Source: Anaerolineales bacterium UBA3082 (GTDB lineage: Bacteria; Chloroflexota; Anaerolineae; UBA7937). From it: 12,453 bases of DNA. The position numbers were made by a program, and so were the translations under genes. Shown here one piece after another: positions 6,782 through 12,453 of this stretch; position 1 is the stretch's first letter, and each line of letters begins with the position of its first letter. The stretch is taken from the NCBI GenBank assembly GCA_002366595.1, contig DFBK01000066.1:1-12453 (forward strand), written 5' to 3'. The notes under the pieces were generated by a model that ran no database searches, was not told where the DNA came from, and saw only the letters and a program-made list of their open reading frames with translations.

Positions 6782-7987
6782 CTACCAGACGGGAAACTCC
6801 CCTTTTGCCAGGCGCTGGGTGAAGTCGTAGATGTTGGCCAACTCTCGCTCTATCACCGCCTTGACCTCATCGGATACGGAGGATAGGGGGAGGTTAGGCC
6901 TTAAGACCAGCTGTGCGGAGGCGATGAGGGGTTGGTCGATGGGCTGGCCGATCTGGCTGCAGAGCCAGATATACACCTCGCGGATCCCAGGCACCTCCTT
7001 ATAGATCTCGTCGGCGATGCGATGGGCCAAGAGGTTGTAGATCTTCCCCACGTGGCTTATGGGGTTCTTCCCCGCTGCCGCCTCGGTGCTCATGGGGCGG
7101 TTGAGGGCGATCACCCCGTTCACCTTGTTCCCCCGCCCCACTTGGCCCCCATCGGCACCCTCGGCGGAGGTCCCCAACACGGTGAGATACATCCCCGCCT
7201 CGCCTCGGCCAGGCTGATCCAAGGTGTTTATGTCCACCTGCACATCCTTGAAGCGGAGGTCCCTGCTCTTAACGAAGTCGCGGACCGCGGCTTCTATCTC
7301 TCTCTTTTGGACAAAATACCCCTTTTCGCTCTCCACGAAGCGGTCCACGAAGGCCACGGCTACGGTGAGTACCAGTCGGCGGTCGAAGCGGTAACCCATC
7401 ACCTTGATATCCTCTCCAGCGACGGGGAACTCTTTCTTGAATTCCGGGGAGTTGAGCCGCTTCTCCGTGGCCAGGACGATCTTCTCCGTCTCGGTCATGG
7501 GAGCATAGCCTACCGCGGCCGAGGTATCGTTGGCGCCGATGATCTTCCGCTCGAAGATGTCGGTCAGCTCAGGCGATCCAGGCTTGATCTCATTTTGGAA
7601 GATGAGATGCTTTTCGGGGTCCACAAACCGTAGGTTTTCTCGCAGCCACCTCCTGGCTGTCTCTGTGGCGATCTCCTCCACGGGGATCTTCTTCCCCTCC
7701 CACTCGTAGACCGCCCGGTCGCCGAATACCAAGCGCATAGGCTCATCCACTGTGCCGCCGCCGATGCGAGGAGATGTGCGGCCAGCCACGAGCAGGCTTT
7801 TGTCTATGTTGTGGTGGAGAACGCGACCGAAGGCCCTCATATACTCCCGGCAGAGGGCTACGGAGATCGCTTCCATGATGGCGTCGCAGATGGAATCGGG
7901 ATGCCCTCGGCCTTTGCGCTCCACTAACTCCACCTGCTGCTCCTCCACAGAGACTCTGTCCAGGCTCTCAAGTAGAATGTTTCGCAT
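6782..7987 (-). CDS. mat: Archaeal-type S-adenosylmethionine synthetase (methionine adenosyltransferase)
   Basis: Makes S-adenosylmethionine from methionine and ATP. The 401-aa protein belongs to the archaeal-type family (Pfam PF01941), not to the usual bacterial MetK. Signatures are ERKGRGHPDSICDAI (23-37), HHNIDKSLLVAGR (58-70), GGGTVDEPMRLVFGDRA (76-92), GANDTSAAVGYAPMTETE (151-168) and GADGGQVGRGNKVNG (277-291); length is normal for the family. The bacterial MetK hexapeptide GAGDQG is absent. ATG at 7987 is preceded by AAGGGGG. It is the last gene of the riboswitch-controlled unit, 32 nt after ahcY, so its expression should fall when SAM is abundant: product feedback. In bacteria this enzyme form is found in scattered lineages, which helps place the organism. 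Confidence 0.95.
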   Translation of the reverse strand: MRNILLESLDRVSVEEQQVELVERKGRGHPDSICDAIMEAISVALCREYMRAFGRVLHHNIDKSLLVAGRTSPRIGGGTVDEPMRLVFGDRAVYEWEGKKIPVEEIATETARRWLRENLRFVDPEKHLIFQNEIKPGSPELTDIFERKIIGANDTSAAVGYAPMTETEKIVLATEKRLNSPEFKKEFPVAGEDIKVMGYRFDRRLVLTVAVAFVDRFVESEKGYFVQKREIEAAVRDFVKSRDLRFKDVQVDINTLDQPGRGEAGMYLTVLGTSAEGADGGQVGRGNKVNGVIALNRPMSTEAAAGKNPISHVGKIYNLLAHRIADEIYKEVPGIREVYIWLCSQIGQPIDQPLIASAQLVLRPNLPLSSVSDEVKAVIERELANIYDFTQRLAKGEFPVW

Positions 7988-8019
7988 CTTTAACCCCCTT
8001 ACTTGTTTTTGGCTATCAG

Positions 8020-9276
8020 TTAGGTTCCCTCCTCCCAGGAGCGGAGATACCTCTCCTGCTCCGGAGTGAGGACATCGATCTCTATCCCCATGCTGGCTAA
8101 CTTCAGCCTAGCGATCTCTTTATCTATCTCCCCGGGTATGGGATAGACTCTATTCTCCAGGCTGCCCGCTTTCTGGAGGAGATACTCCACCCCCAGGGCC
8201 TGGTTGGCGAAGGACATATCCATCACCGAGGCGGGGTGGCCTTCCGCGACCGCCAGGTTCACTAGCCGACCTTCGCCCAAGAGTGCCAAGCAACGGCCAT
8301 CTGGCAGGAAGTATTGGCTCACATGCTCTCGCGGAGAGCGTACTTCCACCGACATCTCCCGCAGGGCGGGGATGTTTATCTCCACGTTGAAGTGGCCGGA
8401 GTTGGCCAGGATGGCCCGGTCTTTCATCACCTCAAAGTGTTCTCTATCTATGACGTTCTTGTCGCCCGTGGCGGTGACGAAGATATCTCCTATCTTCGCC
8501 GCCTCCAGAAGAGAGACCACCTGGAAGCCATCCATCACCGCTTCTAGAGCCCTAAGAGCATCCACCTCGGTGACGATCACCTGGGCCCCCATGCCTCGCG
8601 CTCGCATGGCTATCCCTCGGCCGCACCAACCATATCCGGCTACCACGAACTTCTTGCCCGCCAAGAGGACATTGGTGGCCCGCATGATGCCATCCACTGC
8701 GCTCTGCCCCGTGCCGTATCGGTTGTCGAAAAGGTGTTTGGTCAGGGCGTCGTTGACCGCCAAGATGGGGTAGCGTAGAACCCCCTCCTTAGCCATAGCC
8801 CGTAAGCGGATCACACCAGTGGTCGTCTCCTCAGTCCCCCCCAAGACATTCTCGATTAACCCTTGGCCCTCCTTGTGGAGGGTGGAGACCAGGTCTGCGC
8901 CATCATCCATCGTCACCTGGGGCCGATGCTCCATAGCGGCGCGGATATGCTGATAGTAGGTCTCTTCATCCTCGCCCCGGATGGCGAAGACGGATATGTC
9001 ATCCTCCGCCAAGGCAGCGGCTACATCGTCCTGCGTGGAGAGGGGGTTGGAGGCGCAGAGGGCCAGATCCGCCCCTCCCGCCACCAAGGTATGGGCCAGA
9101 TTCGCCGTCTCGGTAGTGATGTGTAGACAACCAGAGATTTTCGCTCCCTTAAGGGGCTTCTCCCTCCCGAACCGCCCTCTGATGAGCCTCAAGACCGGCA
9201 TCTCCTGAGCCGCCCACTGGATCCGTTGCCTCCCCTCTGATGCCAAAGAGGGGTCCTTGATGTCATATTTAGCCAT
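8020..9276 (-). CDS. ahcY: Adenosylhomocysteinase (S-adenosyl-L-homocysteine hydrolase)
   Basis: Splits S-adenosylhomocysteine, the by-product of methylation, into adenosine and homocysteine using tightly bound NAD. The 418-aa protein is the short form, lacking the roughly 40-residue insertion of many proteobacterial enzymes and ending in QERYLRSWEEGT as in archaeal and Thermotoga-like enzymes. HITTETANL (52-60) and NDALTKHLFDNRYGTGQS (175-192, with the catalytic Lys/Asp) form the substrate site. GYGWCGRG (214-221) is the dinucleotide loop, where Arg replaces the common Lys. ATG at 9276 follows AAAGGAAAGGAGA. It sits between the GNAT gene (29-nt gap) and the SAM synthetase (32-nt gap), so SAM use and SAH removal are co-regulated. 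Confidence 0.97.
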   Translation of the reverse strand: MAKYDIKDPSLASEGRQRIQWAAQEMPVLRLIRGRFGREKPLKGAKISGCLHITTETANLAHTLVAGGADLALCASNPLSTQDDVAAALAEDDISVFAIRGEDEETYYQHIRAAMEHRPQVTMDDGADLVSTLHKEGQGLIENVLGGTEETTTGVIRLRAMAKEGVLRYPILAVNDALTKHLFDNRYGTGQSAVDGIMRATNVLLAGKKFVVAGYGWCGRGIAMRARGMGAQVIVTEVDALRALEAVMDGFQVVSLLEAAKIGDIFVTATGDKNVIDREHFEVMKDRAILANSGHFNVEINIPALREMSVEVRSPREHVSQYFLPDGRCLALLGEGRLVNLAVAEGHPASVMDMSFANQALGVEYLLQKAGSLENRVYPIPGEIDKEIARLKLASMGIEIDVLTPEQERYLRSWEEGT

Positions 9277-9305
9277 TCTCCTTTCCTTTCTAACTCAGAA
9301 CGAGT

Positions 9306-10088
9306 TTAGGGAAACGTTTTCTTGTGCTTTCGCACTCCTAAGGCCTCGATGAAAGGACAATATTCCCTGAAACCAAGCCTCTTGTAGAGCCTGAGGGCTA
9401 CTTCGTTGGTTCGAGCCACGTTGAGAACGATCTCCTGAGAGCGGCTCAACAGTTCCTCAACCACGGCGCTAGTGCAGGCGGTGGCGTACCCTTGGCCTCG
9501 GTGGCTAGGATAGGTGAAGATATTCCCCACCGCCGCTATCTGGTAGGTGGGAGAGATGAGATGGGTGCCGGCTGCGGAGACGAGTTCACCTCCCACCTTC
9601 ACGCCGTAATAAACCCCCGAATCTAATTGATAGGAGGCGAAGATCCCCTCTCCTCTATATAGCCTCTGCAAGGAGGGGAGATGTCGTCGTGATAACCTGA
9701 GCACCCGCCCATCGTGGGGGCAGAAATCTCCCGGCTCTAAGACCATGCGGAGCATATCTCCTGCCGGTCCCAGGGAGAAGGCTTCTTGAAAGAGGGAAAG
9801 GTGCCCTGGTTGACCGGTGAGGTAGACCCGTTCCGGCAGCGACTCCTCTCGAAGCAGAGGGGCGAGACCCTCGCTGGAGCCCATAGCGAAGAGGGCCGGG
9901 GGGCTGAGCCCTCTGAAGCGGAGGGTTAAAGCCATCTTTCGGCCGTCTTGCACGGAGACATGCCAAGTGGATAACTCGAAGAGGCCAGGTTCCAGGTCGC
10001 CGATAGCGTAGGCCGCATAGTAGCGGTCCTGAGCCAGGAAGGCGTAGATCTCCCCTTTGTCGTGGAGTTCCCTCACCTCTACACTCAC
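9306..10088 (-). CDS. GNAT-family N-acetyltransferase, substrate unknown
   Basis: A 260-aa protein. The C-terminal half (about 130-250) is a GNAT fold: VGNIFTYPSHRGQGYATACT (about 189-208) contains the acetyl-CoA-binding R-G-Q-G-Y-A loop, and NVARTNEVALRLYKRLGFRE is the usual end of the domain. The N-terminal half (1-125) has no motif I recognise but begins VRELHDKGEIYAFLAQDRYY and could be a degenerate GNAT half, as in two-domain FR47-like proteins. No signal peptide or membrane segment is seen. GTG at 10088 lies 4 nt after the kinase stop with GGAGG about 9 nt upstream, so it is tightly coupled in the riboswitch operon. The context suggests an acyl-acceptor linked to methionine or SAM metabolism, but no substrate can be named. 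Confidence 0.85.
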   Translation of the reverse strand: MSVEVRELHDKGEIYAFLAQDRYYAAYAIGDLEPGLFELSTWHVSVQDGRKMALTLRFRGLSPPALFAMGSSEGLAPLLREESLPERVYLTGQPGHLSLFQEAFSLGPAGDMLRMVLEPGDFCPHDGRVLRLSRRHLPSLQRLYRGEGIFASYQLDSGVYYGVKVGGELVSAAGTHLISPTYQIAAVGNIFTYPSHRGQGYATACTSAVVEELLSRSQEIVLNVARTNEVALRLYKRLGFREYCPFIEALGVRKHKKTFP

Positions 10089-10092
10089 TAGA

Positions 10093-11022
10093 CTAGGCCT
10101 CCAAAGGTTCGAAATGGGTGAAATGCTTAAACTCTTGATACCGGCCCTTGATCTCCTCCCGGGTCAGATTGCGGAGCCGGTCCACGCCGAAACCTTCCAC
10201 GGCGAAGGAGGCCACGACGCTACCATGGACGATAGCCCGCTTGAGGCATTCATCCGAGCAATCGCCCTGCTGGGCTATGTACCCCATGAAGCCACCGGCG
10301 AAACTATCCCCCGCTCCTGTGGGGTCGCTTATCTTCTCCAAAGGGTAGGCGGGGGCGAAGAAAAAAGCGGCGCGAGGATCTTCATTGGCACAGAACATAG
10401 CCGCCCCGTACTCGCCTTTCTTGACCACCACCGCCCGAGGCCCCAGGCTCAAGATCTTCCGAGTGGCCCGGACGAGGCTAAAGGTCTTAGCGTACTGGCG
10501 GGCCTCCGTCTCGTTGATCATCACGATGTCCACCGCCTTCATAGCCTCGGTGAGAGCCCCTTTTTTGTAGTTGATCCAGTAGTTCATGGTATCCAGGACC
10601 ACGAGGCGGGGGTTCCTCACCTGCTCCAAAACCTCCAGTTGAAGATGGGGGTCGATATTCGCCAGAAAGACGTAATTCGAGGCCCTATACTCCTCTGGCA
10701 ACTGGGGATGGAAGGAGGCGAAGACATTCAATTGCGTATCTAAGGTCTCCGCGGCACCCAGATCGTAGTCGTACCGCGCCGACCAACGGAAGGTCTTCCC
10801 CCTCGCCATCTGCAACCCTTTCAGATCCACCCCCCTCTCTTTGAGGAAGTCGATATGCTCCTGGGGAAAATCGGTGCCCACCACGCCCACCAGTTTCACT
10901 GGAGCATAAAGAGTAGCCGCGATAGAGAAATAGGTGGCCGTGCCGCCCAAAGCCTCCTTCACCCGGCCAAAGGGGGTCTGGATCGAATCCAAGGCTACGG
11001 AACCGACTACCAAGATGCTCAA
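10093..11022 (-). CDS. PfkB (ribokinase)-family nucleoside/sugar kinase, substrate unassigned
   Basis: A 309-aa kinase. GGTATYFS (26-33) is the substrate-side signature, MINETEA (168-174) the central motif, and DPTGAGDSFAGGF (233-245) the C-terminal PfkB signature with catalytic Asp239 and anion hole. KKGEYGA (201-207) lies near the nucleotide site. Family members phosphorylate ribose, fructose, adenosine and other sugars or nucleosides. The gene starts with TTG at 11022, sharing 4 nt with the mtnA stop (TTGA), after AGGAGG. Two roles suit the operon: adenosine kinase, to remove adenosine released by AhcY; or 5-methylthioribose kinase, to make the substrate of MtnA. Classical MtnK belongs to another fold, so the second would be a substitution. 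The sequence does not decide between these. Confidence 0.9.
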   Translation of the reverse strand: MSILVVGSVALDSIQTPFGRVKEALGGTATYFSIAATLYAPVKLVGVVGTDFPQEHIDFLKERGVDLKGLQMARGKTFRWSARYDYDLGAAETLDTQLNVFASFHPQLPEEYRASNYVFLANIDPHLQLEVLEQVRNPRLVVLDTMNYWINYKKGALTEAMKAVDIVMINETEARQYAKTFSLVRATRKILSLGPRAVVVKKGEYGAAMFCANEDPRAAFFFAPAYPLEKISDPTGAGDSFAGGFMGYIAQQGDCSDECLKRAIVHGSVVASFAVEGFGVDRLRNLTREEIKGRYQEFKHFTHFEPLEA

Positions 11023-12077
11023 GATGATCCTCCTATTACTTGGGAAGCCTCCATAGCCTTTCGCAACCCCTCTTCAAAGGGCGGGCGTATCACTCCGTGC
11101 TCGGTGATGATGCCCGTGAGGTAACGATGGGGAGTGATATCGAAGGCCGGGTTGGCCACCGGTACCCCCTGGGGGGCGATCCTCTGCCCCCGAATATGGG
11201 TCACCTCGCTGGCATCCCTCTCCTCGATGGGGATCTGGGCCCCGGAGGGGAGCGAGAGGTCGATGGTTGGGGTGGGGACTACGGCGTAGAAGGGGACGCC
11301 GTTCTCCTTGGCTATCACGGCCAATTTATAGGTGCCGATCTTGTTGGCTACGTCTCCGTTGGCGGCCACCCGATCGGCTCCCACGAGGATGATATCCACC
11401 TTGCTCCTTTGGATGAAATAGCCCGCCGCGTTGTCGACGATGAGGGTCAGGGGGATCCCCTCGCGCATCAGTTCCCAGGCCGTGAGTCTGGCCCCTTGAA
11501 GACGAGGACGGGTCTCATCCACATAGACATGAATCCGCTTCCCCTGAGCGTGAGCCACCCTTATAGGCGCTAGAGCGGTGCCGTAATCCACGGTGGCCAG
11601 GGCCCCGGCGTTGCAGTGGGTTAGGATGCTATTCCCATCGGAGATCAACTCCGCTCCGTGCTCTCCCATCCGTTTGTTGATTTCCACATCCTCAAAGGCG
11701 ATGGCCTCCGCCTCGGCAACCAAAGCCTCTTGAATTTGGCCCACATCTTCTAACCCCTCATCCCTCCCCTTTCTCAACATCCTCTCCAGGGCCCAAGAGA
11801 GGTTCGAGGCTGTGAGCCGGGTCCGGCGCAGAGTCTCGGCGGCCTCCTCCAGGTCAGAGAGTAAAGCCTCCCGAGTTTTCGCCCCGCTTCTGGCAGCGGC
11901 AAGAGCCAAGCCATAGGCTGCGGCTGCGCCTATCGCTGGAGCCCCCCGGATATACATCTCCCGGATAGCCTGGGCTACACCTCTATAGTCGTCGAATTCT
12001 ACGATTACGTACTCGTGGGGGAGCCTCCGCTGGTTGATCATCCGCACCCGGCCATCTTTCCACTCGATGCTCCTCAA
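11019..12077 (-). CDS. mtnA: S-methyl-5-thioribose-1-phosphate isomerase
   Basis: Converts methylthioribose 1-phosphate to methylthioribulose 1-phosphate in the methionine salvage pathway. With the start proposed here the protein has 352 aa, close to characterised enzymes. RGAPAIG (44-50) binds phosphate, THCNAG (153-158) holds catalytic Cys155, GADR (233-236) catalytic Asp235 and NKIGTY (245-250) follows; the spacing matches Cys160/Asp240 of the Bacillus enzyme. The related eIF2B-like and ribose-1,5-bisphosphate isomerase proteins are less likely. The open frame continues upstream to ATG 12182, but that would run through the riboswitch P1 and the terminator hairpin. TTG at 12077, with GGAGGCGGAGG before it and homology starting at RSIEW, is the likely start. 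It is the first gene of the riboswitch operon. Confidence 0.93.
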   Translation of the reverse strand: MRSIEWKDGRVRMINQRRLPHEYVIVEFDDYRGVAQAIREMYIRGAPAIGAAAAYGLALAAARSGAKTREALLSDLEEAAETLRRTRLTASNLSWALERMLRKGRDEGLEDVGQIQEALVAEAEAIAFEDVEINKRMGEHGAELISDGNSILTHCNAGALATVDYGTALAPIRVAHAQGKRIHVYVDETRPRLQGARLTAWELMREGIPLTLIVDNAAGYFIQRSKVDIILVGADRVAANGDVANKIGTYKLAVIAKENGVPFYAVVPTPTIDLSLPSGAQIPIEERDASEVTHIRGQRIAPQGVPVANPAFDITPHRYLTGIITEHGVIRPPFEEGLRKAMEASQVIGGSS

Positions 12078-12093
12078 ACCTCCGCCTCCACTC

Positions 12094-12124
12094 AAAAAAT
12101 TAGGGCCGGTCTTTCTCCGGCCCC
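12094..12124 (-). terminator. Intrinsic terminator of the SAM riboswitch expression platform
   Basis: Read on the minus strand, GGGCCGG (12123-12117) pairs perfectly with CCGGCCC (12109-12103) around an 8-nt-or-smaller A-rich loop (AGAAAGA). Six T residues (12099-12094) follow after TAA. It lies between the aptamer and the mtnA start, where a SAM-controlled attenuator is expected. A second hairpin, CTCTCCC/GGGAGAG (12160-12142), lies between the aptamer and the terminator. Confidence 0.9.
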
Positions 12125-12175
12125 AACGCTTCAAAAAGGAACTCTCCCGCCCAGGGAGAGAAAATGACTGACTCT

Positions 12176-12373
12176 CTCTCATCTTCCAGATCCCAACCCT
12201 ATATCCGGGAAACCACCATCGCTATTTGTTTCCCTGGTATGAGACCTGCCGGAATTAGCACCGAAACTGCGGGTTGTGGCTTGAGCCTCAGTCGGGATGG
12301 ACAACTGTCGGCTCCCCCCCAGAAGGTTGCCGGGGCTTCAGTGGGCCGGTCCCTCCACCCCTCTAGATAAGAG
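12176..12373 (-). ncRNA. SAM-I (S-box) riboswitch aptamer with enlarged P3 and P4
   Basis: The minus strand shows the S-box core: AGAGGGGTGGAGGGACCGGC, then CCACTGAAGCCCCGGCAACC (kink-turn and P2), GGTGCTAATTCC, and closing AAGATGAGAG. P1 forms from CTCTTATCT (12373-12365) and AGATGAGAG (12184-12176), nine pairs with one G-U. P3 is extended by GAGCC/GGCTC and an inner CAGT/ACTG. P4 starts with CAGGTCTCA pairing TGGGATCTG and carries an extra GGGAAAC/GTTTCCC helix. The aptamer is about 198 nt, against roughly 100-120 nt in typical members, with all the growth in the peripheral arms. S-box RNAs normally turn genes off when SAM is bound. The downstream terminator implies transcriptional attenuation of mtnA-kinase-GNAT-ahcY-mat. 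Confidence 0.95.
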
Positions 12374-12381
12374 ATAATATT

Positions 12382-12410
12382 ATCTTAGCATAGTAATAAT
12401 TTTTTGTCAA
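12382..12410 (-). promoter_or_regulatory. Strong sigma-70-type promoter of the SAM-cycle operon
   Basis: TTGACA (12410-12405), a 17-nt spacer and TAAGAT (12387-12382) read on the minus strand. Transcription would begin near 12375, immediately before the P1 stem of the riboswitch. The AT-rich stretch here contrasts with the GC-rich surroundings. A perfect 12-bp palindrome (12373-12384) covers the end of the -10 and the start region. Confidence 0.85.
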
Positions 12411-12453
12411 GCACGCGGTATCTCCCATGTCAAATGCGACAAATAGACGGTAG

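Noticed and set aside
6932..7633. A 233-codon open frame on the plus strand
   Set aside because: It lies wholly antisense to the SAM synthetase gene, whose motifs are complete; its product has no recognisable domain and its composition follows the opposite strand's codon pattern.
10057..10743. A 228-codon open frame on the plus strand
   Set aside because: Antisense shadow of the PfkB kinase gene; no ribosome site or domain supports it. The same applies to the plus-strand frames at 8204-8773, 4875-5387 and 11040-11573.
11019..12077. eIF2B-like factor or ribose-1,5-bisphosphate isomerase as the identity of mtnA
   Set aside because: The Cys155/Asp235 spacing and the SAM operon context match methylthioribose-1-phosphate isomerase.
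12429..12434. A second TTGACA (minus strand) upstream of the operon promoter
   Set aside because: No -10-like hexamer lies at 16-18 nt; the downstream TTGACA at 12405-12410 has a perfect spacer and a good -10.
1..12453. tRNA/rRNA genes, CRISPR arrays, insertion sequences, long direct repeats
   Set aside because: Scanning by eye showed no such structures. Apart from the two promoter/leader regions (6647-6781 and 12078-12453), coding sequence fills nearly all the window.

Overview
The whole window is coded on the minus strand and reads as two consecutive transcription units. It is a GC-rich bacterial chromosome fragment with short gaps, gene overlaps and many TTG/GTG starts. An archaeal-type methionine adenosyltransferase, a short thermophile/archaeal-like adenosylhomocysteinase and a SAM-I riboswitch occur together, along with GDP-6-deoxyhexose genes. 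This combination suggests Chloroflexota (Dehalococcoidia/Anaerolineae-like) or a similar anaerobic or thermophilic lineage. That placement is inference; no marker gene is present to prove it.

Unit 1 (about 12410 down to 6720) starts at a strong sigma-70-type promoter (TTGACA, 17 nt, TAAGAT). The promoter is followed directly by a complete SAM-I (S-box) riboswitch with enlarged P3 and P4 arms, then an intrinsic terminator hairpin. Five genes follow: mtnA (methylthioribose-1-phosphate isomerase), an unassigned PfkB-family kinase, a GNAT acetyltransferase, ahcY and the archaeal-type SAM synthetase. Together they make SAM, remove SAH and salvage the methylthio-sugar. The kinase is a candidate for consuming adenosine or methylthioribose. 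A G/C-rich hairpin after the synthetase probably ends the unit.

Unit 2 (about 6710 down to 1, running off the window edge) starts at a second promoter (TTTACT, 17 nt, TATAAT). It holds rmd and gmd (GDP-D-rhamnose synthesis), a broken MNT nucleotidyltransferase overlapping an intact HEPN gene, a phosphohexomutase, a TatD-family hydrolase broken by two single-base insertions, a long-chain polyprenyl diphosphate synthase, and the first 245 codons of a rhamnosyltransferase-like GT2. The theme is nucleotide sugar, lipid carrier and glycosyl transfer, i.e. surface polysaccharide, with a toxin-antitoxin-like pair inserted.

The best leads are the riboswitch-controlled SAM-cycle operon with its two unassigned members, and the cluster of small lesions at 2.2-4.7 kb. 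The lesions are either real gene decay or base-calling errors. I found no tRNA, rRNA, CRISPR array, transposon or long repeat. I do not see a clearly unprecedented system.
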